Positions 45,021-53,099 of a stretch of 64,000 nucleotides of DNA are shown one piece after another. The stretch is from Actinomycetota bacterium (GTDB lineage: Bacteria; Actinomycetota; Actinomycetes; Nanopelagicales; Nanopelagicaceae), in NCBI GenBank assembly GCA_016870715.1, contig VGAL01000002.1, positions 1-64,000 of the forward strand, given 5' to 3'. The stretch's first letter is position 1. The number at the start of each line of letters is the position of its first letter. The translations under genes were made by a program, and so were the position numbers. The notes beneath the pieces were generated by a model. The model was not told the DNA's origin and did no database searches. It saw nothing but the letters and a program-made list of their open reading frames with translations.

Positions 45021-47111
45021 ATGGTCGCCATGTCGCAACTCTCATTCCCACGTCACTCTGCAAAGACACAACGCTTCTCACTTGGAGCGCCGCGAACTTT
45101 CACCCTCTCCCCAGATGGCCAACGGGTACTTTTTGTGCGAAGCCTGTCAGGCAGTGACCGAATTGGGCGCCTCTATCAATATGACATTCGCACCGATATC
45201 GAAGAGCTTCTTGTGGATCCACTCCACCTCCTGCTTGACGGTGAAGAACATCTCTCTGCGCAGGAACGCGCCCGTCGGGAACGGACTCGAGAGGCTGCCG
45301 GAGGTATCACTTCGTACTCCACAGACCAGAAGTGCCAGACAGTTGCTTTCGTCCTATCGGGAAAACTTTATTCATTTGAGATTTCCATTAAAAAATTAAC
45401 CGAACAGCCGAGTGCGGGAGTGGTAATCGACCCACAACTCTCCCCCGATGGCAAAGCAATCGCGTATATCACTCCGGAAGGGGAACTCCACCTTTCACGT
45501 GGTAGTAAGGTCGAAGTTCTCTGCACGCCAGAGAATGAAGATATCTTTTACGGTACTGCAGAGTTCGTTGCTAGTGAAGAGATGAATCGTCATCATGGTT
45601 TCTGGTGGAGCGCAGATAGCACATCATTATTTGTAGAACGTTTTGATCAATCTCCAGTCACCAAAATTTGGATAAGCGATCCTGCCAATCCAGAGAGCGC
45701 TCCACGACAGGTGAGGTACCCATTTGTGGGCACGCCAAATGTCAAAACGTCGCTATTTATCCTCGACTTATCTGACCACTCTCGAAAAGAGATTATCTGG
45801 AACCCCGAGCATGAATATCTCTGCTCGGTTTCACCGGGAGATGGCAAGGTTCCACCGCTGATGCTGACAATGTCTCGAAATCAACGTCACGCCGAGATTC
45901 TTGCAATCGACAACGAGTCAGGCCAGGTGCGAGTAATCGCAGAATTAAAAGATCCAGCATGGATTGACTTGGTAGGAGGTGTTCCTGCTTGGAGTCCGTC
46001 AGGTGAATTAGTTACTCATGTGATCCATGAAAATACTCACGCGATTGCAATAAATGGTGAGGTGGTCACCCCTGTCAATCTGCAAGTTGACGGCATCATT
46101 TCAATCGATAGAGATGGCATCACCTTCTCGGGAAGTTTCGAGCCAACGCAATCTCATATCTATTGGCGCGGCTGGGGCGGTGAATTCGAAGCTATGACTT
46201 CAAAACCTGGCGTCCACATGGCGCGCACAAGTGGTGGCACTCTGCTCCTAATCTCACGAGATCTTGAAAGCTATGAAATCTCAGTTGTCATCAAGCGTGA
46301 TGGAATTACTAAAAGAATTGCAGCCCTCAATGAAAAACCAGAGGTTGATGCGGAACCAGAATTTCTCGTTCTTGGTGAACGTCAACTTAATGCAGCGCTT
46401 TTACTTCCGCAAAATCGTGCGGCAAAGAACCTGCCGCTATTAGTTGATCCCTATGGTGGACCTGGACATTCCCGCGTGCTCCATGCAAAAAGCGCTTATG
46501 CGGAGGCGCAGTGGATTGCAAACCAAGGTTTTGCCGTACTCATCGCAGATGGTCGTGGCACACCGAACCGAAATCCAGAGTGGGAACGGGCAATTCTCAA
46601 CGATCTTTCATCTGCGCCCGTAACCGATCAAGCAGATGCAGTTCTTGCTTTAATTAAATCTCGCCCTGGTTTAATCGATTCTTCGCGAGTTGCCATTCGC
46701 GGTTGGTCCTTTGGCGGTTATCTTGCTGGGCTTGCCGCCATGCGTCGACCAGAGATCTTCAAGGCGGCGATTATTGGTGCACCAGTCACTGATTTTCGAC
46801 TTTACGATACTTTCTATACCGAGCGGTTCATGGGGCCAGACGATAAACATCCAAACTACGAGAATTCATCGATGCTCAATGATGCTAAGAATCTCTCAGT
46901 TCCTGTGATGATCATTCACGGTATGGTCGATGACAATGTACTGGTCTCGAACTCACTCAAACTCTCTTCGGCCCTCCTTGAAGCCGGTAAGGCGCATGAG
47001 GTACTTCCTCTTACTGGAGTTACTCATATGACACCACAGGAAGTTGTCGCGGAGAACTTGATGTTGCTCGAGTTAGATTTCTTGACTCGCGCGCTACAAA
47101 TTAATAAGTAG
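45021..47111 (+). CDS. S9 family prolyl oligopeptidase (DPP IV-like)
   Basis: Serine peptidase of 696 residues. An N-terminal beta-propeller (about 25-440) carries the DPP IV signature VASEEMNRHHGFWW with the Glu-Glu pair that binds the substrate amino terminus. The C-terminal alpha/beta-hydrolase has LLVDPYGGPGH, nucleophile Ser563 in GWSFGGYLAG, Asp in HGMVDDNV and His in GVTHMTP. It should release N-terminal dipeptides, mostly Xaa-Pro, in the cytoplasm, since no signal peptide is seen. It diverges from mshB with only 25 bp between starts; its end overlaps moeZ by 11 bp. Confidence 0.94.
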   Translation: MVAMSQLSFPRHSAKTQRFSLGAPRTFTLSPDGQRVLFVRSLSGSDRIGRLYQYDIRTDIEELLVDPLHLLLDGEEHLSAQERARRERTREAAGGITSYSTDQKCQTVAFVLSGKLYSFEISIKKLTEQPSAGVVIDPQLSPDGKAIAYITPEGELHLSRGSKVEVLCTPENEDIFYGTAEFVASEEMNRHHGFWWSADSTSLFVERFDQSPVTKIWISDPANPESAPRQVRYPFVGTPNVKTSLFILDLSDHSRKEIIWNPEHEYLCSVSPGDGKVPPLMLTMSRNQRHAEILAIDNESGQVRVIAELKDPAWIDLVGGVPAWSPSGELVTHVIHENTHAIAINGEVVTPVNLQVDGIISIDRDGITFSGSFEPTQSHIYWRGWGGEFEAMTSKPGVHMARTSGGTLLLISRDLESYEISVVIKRDGITKRIAALNEKPEVDAEPEFLVLGERQLNAALLLPQNRAAKNLPLLVDPYGGPGHSRVLHAKSAYAEAQWIANQGFAVLIADGRGTPNRNPEWERAILNDLSSAPVTDQADAVLALIKSRPGLIDSSRVAIRGWSFGGYLAGLAAMRRPEIFKAAIIGAPVTDFRLYDTFYTERFMGPDDKHPNYENSSMLNDAKNLSVPVMIIHGMVDDNVLVSNSLKLSSALLEAGKAHEVLPLTGVTHMTPQEVVAENLMLLELDFLTRALQINK

Positions 47112-48300
47112 GTAGTGAGGTATCAATCTGTTTGGCCCAGGCAAGCACGCCACCGCTGACATGTGTTGCATCAGAGAATCCCGCACCTTTGAGTACCGCT
47201 AGACATTCAGCAGAGCGAACCCCGCTCTTGCAATGCAAGATGATGGGCTTATCTTGCGGAAGTTTGGCAAGGACTGAACCGTCGAGAAATTCCTGCTTAG
47301 GAATGAGAACCGACCCAGGAATCCGCACAATCTCAAACTCTGCAGGCTCACGAACATCGATGAGTAGGAAGTTGTCGTGGTGATCCATCTTGCTCTTGAG
47401 TTGGTCAACAGTGATAGTTGACCCTGCAACTGCTTCAGTTGCAGCGGTAGATATCGCACCGCAGAAACCTTCATAATCTTCAAGCAGTTCTCGCTGCGTT
47501 GCATTGGATCCACATAGGACGCAGTTAGGGTCTTTGCGAATCTTGACCTTCCGATAACTCATCTCAAGTGCGTCATAGATCATCAATTCACCAATGAGGC
47601 TCTTACCAATCCCGGTCAACAACTTGATGGCTTCAGTAACTTGAATGGATCCGATTGATGCGCAGAGAACTCCGAGCACGCCACCTTCGGCGCAACTGGG
47701 TACCATTCCCGGCGGAGGTGGCTCGGGGTAAAGGCAGCGATAGCAGGGGCCATGCTCTGCCCAGAAGACGCTGGCCTGTCCATCGAAACGATAGATAGAA
47801 CCCCAGACATAGGGCTTACCCAAAAGTACTGCTGCATCGTTAACCATGTAGCGGGTCGCAAAGTTATCGGTGCCATCGATGATTAAGTCATATTGTGAGA
47901 ACAACTCCATAACATTGGAGTTATCAAGTCGAGTCTCATGAATGATTACTTTTGTGTAAGGGTTGATTTCGGCGATACTTTCAGCAGCGCTCTGCGCTTT
48001 GCTCTTACCAATATCGCTCTGGCCATGAATAATCTGTCGTTGCAAATTTGATTCGTCAACGACATCAAACTCGACAATTCCCAAAGTACCAACGCCGGCT
48101 GCTGCCAGATACATCAAGGCCGGCGATCCCAATCCCCCAGCGCCAACACAGAGCACCTTCGCCGCCATCAGTCGACGCTGACCGTCCATCGCTACATCGG
48201 GGATAATCAAATGGCGGCTATACCTACGTACCTGATCGACTGTGAGGGAAGGGCCAGGTTCAACTAGCGCTTTATGGGGCGGATTCATGGGCAGGCTCAC
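47101..48300 (-). CDS. moeZ: MoeZ-type sulfur-carrier adenylyltransferase/sulfurtransferase
   Basis: Two-domain enzyme of 399 residues that adenylates the C-terminus of small sulfur carriers and loads sulfur on them (molybdopterin, thiamine or cysteine routes). The N-terminal ThiF/MoeB domain has VLCVGAGGLGSPALMYLAAA (49-68), IIDGTDNFATRYMVND and zinc pairs CYRCLYPEPP and CVLCG. The C-terminal rhodanese has LHCKSGVRS with Cys357. Starts at GTG 48300. TetR and DUF3107 follow on the divergent strand, as in M. tuberculosis (Rv3206c-Rv3208A). Confidence 0.94.
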   Translation of the reverse strand: MSLPMNPPHKALVEPGPSLTVDQVRRYSRHLIIPDVAMDGQRRLMAAKVLCVGAGGLGSPALMYLAAAGVGTLGIVEFDVVDESNLQRQIIHGQSDIGKSKAQSAAESIAEINPYTKVIIHETRLDNSNVMELFSQYDLIIDGTDNFATRYMVNDAAVLLGKPYVWGSIYRFDGQASVFWAEHGPCYRCLYPEPPPPGMVPSCAEGGVLGVLCASIGSIQVTEAIKLLTGIGKSLIGELMIYDALEMSYRKVKIRKDPNCVLCGSNATQRELLEDYEGFCGAISTAATEAVAGSTITVDQLKSKMDHHDNFLLIDVREPAEFEIVRIPGSVLIPKQEFLDGSVLAKLPQDKPIILHCKSGVRSAECLAVLKGAGFSDATHVSGGVLAWAKQIDTSLPTY

Positions 48301-48346
48301 ACCCCTACTCTGCCATGTTTATTTACCCTCGCTCCACTTGAAGGCC

Positions 48347-48352
48347 TACCAT
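48347..48352 (+). promoter_or_regulatory. -10 element (TACCAT) for leaderless tetR gene
   Basis: TACCAT is 7 nt before ATG 48360. TTTACC about 19 bp upstream is a possible weak -35. Confidence 0.45.
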
Positions 48353-48359
48353 CAACCCC

Positions 48360-48980
48360 ATGAGCGATGCCAAAGCGCGGTTACCTCGCGATGAACGGCG
48401 AGCGCAACTTCTCACCGCCGCCCTTGAAGTCTTCACCGCAGCTGGATATCACGCAGCAGCGATGGATGAGATTGCCGATCGCGCCGGAGTGAGTAAGCCG
48501 GTGCTCTACCAACACTTTCCGAGCAAGCTCGATCTCTATCTAGCAGTCCTTGATCTCCATGTCGATCAATTGGTCTATTCGATTCAGCGGGCCATTGCTT
48601 CGACTCAAGATAATGCCGATCGCGTCCGCGCCACCGTGGATGCCTACTTCAACTTTATCGAGGAAGAGGGTGAGGCATATCGCCTACTCTTCGAAAGCGA
48701 TATGAGCGTCGAGCCTGCAGTGCGGCAACGACTCACGCGTATGACATATGACTGTGCTGCTGCCGTGAGCGCTGTCATTGCTGCCGATACCGGAATCCCT
48801 GATGAAGCAGCGATGCTCCTTGGAATCGGCTTAGTGGGAACCGCGCAATTTACTGCGCGCTATTGGTTAGAGCGCGATGGTCGTGTACCCCGTGAGGAAG
48901 CTGCGCGACTAGTTGCCAATCTCCAATGGCGCGGCATCTCTGGATATCCGCGCACCCTTGACGAGCGTGGCAAGCGATAA
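48360..48980 (+). CDS. TetR family transcriptional regulator (Rv3208-like)
   Basis: 206-residue one-component regulator. Residues 10-60 form the TetR HTH: RAQLLTAALEVFTAAGYH, MDEIADRAGVSKPVLYQHFP and SKLDLYLAVLD. The C-terminal ligand domain has EGEAYRLLFESDM and TARYWLERDGRVPREEA. The neighbours moeZ, DUF3107 and a ParA-like gene match the Rv3208 locus. The ligand and targets are unknown; autoregulation of the divergent 59 bp region is plausible. Confidence 0.92.
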   Translation: MSDAKARLPRDERRAQLLTAALEVFTAAGYHAAAMDEIADRAGVSKPVLYQHFPSKLDLYLAVLDLHVDQLVYSIQRAIASTQDNADRVRATVDAYFNFIEEEGEAYRLLFESDMSVEPAVRQRLTRMTYDCAAAVSAVIAADTGIPDEAAMLLGIGLVGTAQFTARYWLERDGRVPREEAARLVANLQWRGISGYPRTLDERGKR

Positions 48981-48985
48981 CTCGA

Positions 48986-48991
48986 TACAGT
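48986..48991 (+). promoter_or_regulatory. -10 element (TACAGT) for leaderless DUF3107 gene
   Basis: TACAGT is 6 nt before ATG 48998, in the 17 bp gap after tetR. Confidence 0.45.
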
Positions 48992-48997
48992 GGGAAT

Positions 48998-49276
48998 ATG
49001 AGTACAAAGAAGAGCGCGCCATCAACATCTGCATCAACTTCCAGCAGCAAAGTCGAGGTACGAATCGGAATCACCGACTCTCCTCGCGAGCTCACTATCG
49101 AGTTAAGTAATACTGCAGATGAGATCGAGGCAACGGTTGAGCGTGCGCTCCACGAGGGATCTCATGTCGCGTTCACCGATGAACGTGGTCGACGATTGAT
49201 TGTGCCGGCGGCCAAAGTTGGCTTTGTCGAGGTTAGCGCGCGATCAGAGCGAAAAGTTGGCTTCGGAACTAACTAG
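48998..49276 (+). CDS. DUF3107 family protein
   Basis: 92-residue actinobacterial protein. Residues 1-20 are a Ser/Thr/Lys-rich leader, and 22-92 match DUF3107: VRIGITDSPRELTIELSNTA, then EVERAL-like segment VERALHEGSHVAFTDERGRR and IVPAAKVGFVEV. Its function is unknown, probably a small soluble regulator or carrier-like fold. It always accompanies the TetR gene. Its stop is inside a threefold decamer repeat. Confidence 0.93.
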   Translation: MSTKKSAPSTSASTSSSKVEVRIGITDSPRELTIELSNTADEIEATVERALHEGSHVAFTDERGRRLIVPAAKVGFVEVSARSERKVGFGTN

Positions 49277-49296
49277 AACTAACTAGAACTAACTAG
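49267..49296. repeat. Three tandem copies of AACTAACTAG
   Basis: Perfect 10 bp unit three times, spanning the DUF3107 stop (49274-49276) and the stop of the convergent ParA-like gene (49293-49295). Each copy offers stop codons, and the array forms the whole intergenic space. Confidence 0.95.
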
Positions 49297-49997
49297 AGTA
49301 AATCGTAGGTTATCTCGCGAAAACGCCCCGCTAGTTCGCTCGACTTCTTGAAGTTAAGTAGCGAAGTACCCGCAACCACCGCCTCGGGAATCAAAGGGCT
49401 TCGTGGAATCCCCGGGTCAATGACCTGTTTACCAAACTTTCTCATGAGTTCGCTCATCATCTCAACGCCGCGTTTAGCACGCGGATCAACCATCGTTGGC
49501 AAGATTGCACGGACCTTTGCCCGAAACTTCTTACTCGCTTCAGCTACGTGAATCGCTCCTCTGACCGACAGAAAATCTAAACGGGTAGGAATGATCAGCT
49601 CATCGGCGGCAGCGAGCACGCTCTGATTAATGTCGCCCAATCCTGGAGCTGCGTCGATGATGATGATGTCGTATTCAAAATCTTTGAGAGCATGAAAGAG
49701 CACTTCGCTCCTCTTTAACCGCGAGAGTTCATACAACTTGGGTGAAGATGGGATGAGATCAACTCGCTCGTTTGTCTGATGGATCATGCCAAGGGCACGC
49801 TCTCGCCCAGAGAAGATGTCATGAACGCTCCGATGTGATCTCTCCTTTCCGAGAATGAAAGTGAGCGCGCCTTGCGGGTCGCAATCGACCAGTAATACCC
49901 GTCTGCCATATTCAGAGAAGGCAACTGCGATGGAGAGCGCGCTTGTCGTCCTGCCCGCGCCACCTGCACTGTTCATAAATCCAAGGATGCGACTCAT
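49293..49997 (-). CDS. Orphan ParA/Soj-like protein with altered P-loop
   Basis: 234-residue MinD/ParA-fold protein. The deviant Walker A region reads NSAGGAGRTTSAL (residues 9-21), so both the signature lysine and the P-loop lysine (GKT) are absent, the latter replaced by Arg. Later motifs are intact: LLVDCDPQGALT (Walker A' side), IIIIDAAPGLGDIN and PTRLDFLSVRG. No ParB is nearby. Its neighbourhood with moeZ, TetR and DUF3107 matches Soj-related Rv3213c. The ATG at 49997 overlaps the MpaB-like stop by 4 bp; a 67-residue upstream extension would be out of character. Confidence 0.85.
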   Translation of the reverse strand: MSRILGFMNSAGGAGRTTSALSIAVAFSEYGRRVLLVDCDPQGALTFILGKERSHRSVHDIFSGRERALGMIHQTNERVDLIPSSPKLYELSRLKRSEVLFHALKDFEYDIIIIDAAPGLGDINQSVLAAADELIIPTRLDFLSVRGAIHVAEASKKFRAKVRAILPTMVDPRAKRGVEMMSELMRKFGKQVIDPGIPRSPLIPEAVVAGTSLLNFKKSSELAGRFREITYDLL

Positions 49998-50776
49998 GAA
50001 TTGCCAATCATCTGAGTGCGCTGCTCTCGAGCGTACGGACTCATCCGCATAACCTCTGGTAGGCGAAGAGCGTTGTTGCGAAAAGCCACCAAGGCGCGAT
50101 TGGTCACGCTCTCTTGCCCCGGAAAACTCGGCCAGCCGTACACATCGCGAGCCCAACGCGGTAACGAGGCAGCGGCGAGCGTGGCTACCGATGCCCAAAG
50201 TCCTGTCGCGGGGGTGGCGAAGCGAAGAACCGGTGACATCGGAGGGAAGGTGAGAAAGACGCTGGTGCGCTTGGCTTCTTCCGTTGCCTTAAGTTTTGGT
50301 TGTATCTCTTCCATATACCGATGCAGTTGCTCATATGAACTCGGCACACTCTCTCGATCTATCCCAACGAGCTCTGCAAAGATCACCATCTGCTCCAAAT
50401 AATCGTCGATATCCATATCTGATAAGGGCATCCCTGACCTCTTTGCGACATCGATAAAGGCATCGACCATCGAGGTATGAACCCAGAGCAACTCCTCTTG
50501 AGTATCCAAACCCAATCGGCGATGTATCATTCGTACTCGTTCAGCGGCGGGATCGACCTCTTCACGTGAGCCGTACGTCACCAGCGAGACGTACTCTCCG
50601 GTGCGGCGCAATCTGCCCCACGCATCGTCGCGAAAATCTGAGTACTTTGCGACCCCCGCCATCGCTCCAGGGTGTAGAGCTTGTTCCATAAGTGCACGTA
50701 TTCCACCAACGATTAACGCTGGATCAGAATGTAGTCGCGCGACAATCGAATCGGGCGCGAAATAACCTCTCTGCAC
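49994..50776 (-). CDS. DUF2236/MpaB-like oxygenase-family protein
   Basis: 260-residue soluble protein of the DUF2236 family, related to latex-clearing and MpaB-type heme oxygenases. It shows GGIRALMEQALHPGAMAGVA (25-44) with His36, DAWGRLRRTGEYVSLVTYG, VRMIHRRLG and ELLWVHTSMVDAF with further histidines that could hold heme. No substrate is known. GTG start with GGGGAG 5 nt upstream; its stop overlaps the ParA-like start, so the two are translated together, an association I cannot explain. Confidence 0.85.
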   Translation of the reverse strand: MQRGYFAPDSIVARLHSDPALIVGGIRALMEQALHPGAMAGVAKYSDFRDDAWGRLRRTGEYVSLVTYGSREEVDPAAERVRMIHRRLGLDTQEELLWVHTSMVDAFIDVAKRSGMPLSDMDIDDYLEQMVIFAELVGIDRESVPSSYEQLHRYMEEIQPKLKATEEAKRTSVFLTFPPMSPVLRFATPATGLWASVATLAAASLPRWARDVYGWPSFPGQESVTNRALVAFRNNALRLPEVMRMSPYAREQRTQMIGNS

Positions 50777-50800
50777 AAGACTCCCCTAAGAAATACTCTT

Positions 50801-51607
50801 TTACTGTTCATCAAGGCCCGCCCACGGTTGCGCAGGTGCTCGATCGGCATCGGTACATATCCGAGCGTAATCGCAATATGCGCAAAGCGCTCCCGGAGTA
50901 GCTGGGAAGCGCATTTCGGCAGTGGCTTCTAACGCCTCGACGGCGATACGTTCGGCGCGATTTATATGGCGGGCCAGCGAAGCATCGTCGTGACGGAAAG
51001 CAACTTTGGTATCAGATGGAAGGTGATGAAGTTCTACCGTGCGACATGGCTTCCGTAACGTGCGCTCGGCCGCGAGCGCATAAATCGCTAGCGCTAACGA
51101 ACCACCAGTCTCCGCCTCATCAGGGGGGCGCTTTCCAGTCTTGTAATCAACAATTACTAATTCACCATCGCGTTCATCGATTCGATCGACACGACCAGAG
51201 AGCGATAGTCGCCCAGTTGTCGTACTCACAGTTCGCTCTATACCTCTAGGCTCTAGATGTGGATCAACATTGGCCAGATATTGTCGTACCCAATTCTCAG
51301 CGCGAAATCGATAGCGATCTGATTGCTCTTCATCACGAAATCCTTCGTTACGCCAATGCTTAATTACTAGCTCTGCTCCTTTTTCCATAGTGCGCTCCTC
51401 AAGCGCAAGTGTGAACCATTCGCGGAGCGCGTTATGAACTGCGCTTCCCATGCTGTTGTGGCCCCACGGTCCGCCTCGTGGAGGTTTTGGGGTATCTATA
51501 TATGTGTAGCGATACTTCTTTGGACAATCCAGCCACGTCTCTAAACGATAAGGCGTACAGGCGAAAAGCCTCTCTGGCATTCCATCAAAAGTTTGTTGAT
51601 CGCTCAT
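50801..51607 (-). CDS. RecB-family PD-(D/E)XK exonuclease with Fe-S cysteines
   Basis: 268-residue nuclease. The core has IERTVSTTTGRLSLSGRVDR and VIVDYKTGKRP (the D-x-x/K catalytic pair), and the last third LCAYCDYARIC. Four cysteines, Cys28 in LDCPKKYRYTY and three near the C-terminus, fit the AddB/Cas4-like iron-sulfur staple. No CRISPR or RecBC partner genes are present, so it is an orphan DNA-repair nuclease, as in many actinobacteria. Its ATG overlaps the MarC stop by 4 bp. Confidence 0.88.
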   Translation of the reverse strand: MSDQQTFDGMPERLFACTPYRLETWLDCPKKYRYTYIDTPKPPRGGPWGHNSMGSAVHNALREWFTLALEERTMEKGAELVIKHWRNEGFRDEEQSDRYRFRAENWVRQYLANVDPHLEPRGIERTVSTTTGRLSLSGRVDRIDERDGELVIVDYKTGKRPPDEAETGGSLALAIYALAAERTLRKPCRTVELHHLPSDTKVAFRHDDASLARHINRAERIAVEALEATAEMRFPATPGALCAYCDYARICTDADRAPAQPWAGLDEQ

Positions 51608-52242
51608 GCGTTGATAAAGGCGCGTACAGAATCAGCAATCATCTGGACCGCGATTGCCGCTAGTAAGAGACCTGCGATTCGAGCAATCAATGTCACCCCA
51701 GATTTCTTGATGATCTTGATAATCCCAGTGGAATAGGCGAGTACCAAACCAAGAAATAAGTGCAAAATAACAATCGCGACCAGAAGCGCGGCCATCATCG
51801 CAACTGAACTCGTCGATGAAGATGTTGCCTGTTTAACGAAGATGATCGTGGCAACGATTGCTCCTGGCCCTGCCAGTAATGGAGTTCCTAAAGGAACAAG
51901 TGCAACATTGACATCGCTCTCGTCCGCTGGTTTCCGTTCATTTCCGATGAGGAGGTCGAGCGCCACTAGCAAGAGGAGTAAGCCGCCTGCTCCCTGTAGC
52001 GCTGGAAGGGAAATCTTCAGATAGTCGAGGATCAACTGACCAAAGAGTGCAAAGACAATTATGACTAATAAAGAGACGCTCGCCGTTTTCCATGCCAATC
52101 TCCGTTGCTCTTCCACGGAGTATTTCGAGACTAGAGAGAGAAAAATTGGCATCACTCCTGGCGGGTCGATAATCACAATCAAGGTGACAAAGACCTGAAT
52201 GCCAAAGGTGAGCGCGCTGATGGTGCTCATACTCGCGTTCAA
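51604..52242 (-). CDS. MarC family integral membrane protein
   Basis: 212 residues with six hydrophobic helices. MarC/NAAT features are present: VTLIVIIDPPGVMPIFLSL (19-37), VALVPLGTPLLAGPGAI (about 106-122) and KKSGVTLIARIAGLLLAAIA. The family was once linked to antibiotic resistance and is now described as transport-like with unknown substrate. Overlaps PHP upstream and the nuclease gene downstream, each by 4 bp, so the PHP-marC-nuclease run is tightly coupled. Confidence 0.92.
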   Translation of the reverse strand: MNASMSTISALTFGIQVFVTLIVIIDPPGVMPIFLSLVSKYSVEEQRRLAWKTASVSLLVIIVFALFGQLILDYLKISLPALQGAGGLLLLLVALDLLIGNERKPADESDVNVALVPLGTPLLAGPGAIVATIIFVKQATSSSTSSVAMMAALLVAIVILHLFLGLVLAYSTGIIKIIKKSGVTLIARIAGLLLAAIAVQMIADSVRAFINA

Positions 52243-53099
52243 ATCGTAAACACCTCACATCCTTTACCTCGGTCGAGGATACCCTCCCAAACTTCCGGCG
52301 CAGTGACTTCCATCGCAAGTCGTTGGCCAACACTGATACCGTGATAATCACTGGAACCGGTTGCGAAGAGTCCGCGAGCATCGGCCAATTCGCGCAAACT
52401 CGCACGTGCGCTCTCATCATGATCACGATGATCAACTTCGAGGCCATCTAGTCCGCATCTTGCAAGCGATTCAATCTCATCGAGTGAGTAAATGGCCCCG
52501 CGCGAGCCAGCCAAGCCATGAGCAAGGATGCTGACACCACCGGCATTCTTTATCGCAGCGATTGCCTCTTCCGGGCTCGGAGCGAAATGTCCGACATAAA
52601 ATGGAGAATCATTATGTAAATACTGAGCAAAGGCTTCGTTACGACTTTCGACTACACCTCTTGCCACCAACGCATCAGCCAGATGCGGCCTCCCAAACGT
52701 GACCGCGCTACCAGAGTGCGCAACTACATCATCGAAAGAGATATCGATGCCTGCACCATTGAGCAACTCAATGATTTTTCGCATACGAGGAATCCGATCA
52801 TCACGAGTCAGAGACATTATTTCCGCAAGTGCGCTATTGCCTGGATCGAAGAGATATCCGAGCATATGAACGCTCATCCCGGATGGGGTACGACAGGAAA
52901 TCTCTGCACCGGGAACAATTGTTAATTTGGATGAGCTATCGAGATTTCGTTGATTCTGTAAACCTTGCCAACCAAGCACCGTGTCATGATCGGTAATAGC
53001 AATCACGGCTAACTCTGCCAATCGGGCTTGTTGAATTAACTCCTCTGGTGAATCTTGGCCATCACTGATGTTGGTATGAGTATGAAGATCAATCAACAT
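52239..53099 (-). CDS. PHP-domain phosphoesterase (RNase AM/3',5'-nucleotidase-like)
   Basis: 286-residue metal-dependent phosphoesterase. Metal ligands are visible in LIDLHTHTNISDGQDSP (His6, His8), AITDHDTV, a central VPGAEISC, HMLGYLF, GRPHLADALV, LAHGLAGSRGA and the C-terminal ATGSSDYHG. It matches the YciV/TrpH group, which dephosphorylates 3',5'-bisphosphorylated nucleotides or trims 5' ends of RNA. It overlaps the DMT transporter gene by 11 bp and marC by 4 bp. Confidence 0.92.
   Translation of the reverse strand: MLIDLHTHTNISDGQDSPEELIQQARLAELAVIAITDHDTVLGWQGLQNQRNLDSSSKLTIVPGAEISCRTPSGMSVHMLGYLFDPGNSALAEIMSLTRDDRIPRMRKIIELLNGAGIDISFDDVVAHSGSAVTFGRPHLADALVARGVVESRNEAFAQYLHNDSPFYVGHFAPSPEEAIAAIKNAGGVSILAHGLAGSRGAIYSLDEIESLARCGLDGLEVDHRDHDESARASLRELADARGLFATGSSDYHGISVGQRLAMEVTAPEVWEGILDRGKGCEVFTI

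Noticed and set aside
49998..50198. 67-residue N-terminal extension of the ParA-like protein
   Set aside because: It lies within the MpaB-like gene and is Arg/Ser-rich; the ATGA coupling and start of the P-loop fold support ATG 49997.
51604..53099. Antibiotic-resistance role of marC
   Set aside because: The family's original link to multiple antibiotic resistance was not upheld, and no resistance genes are present.
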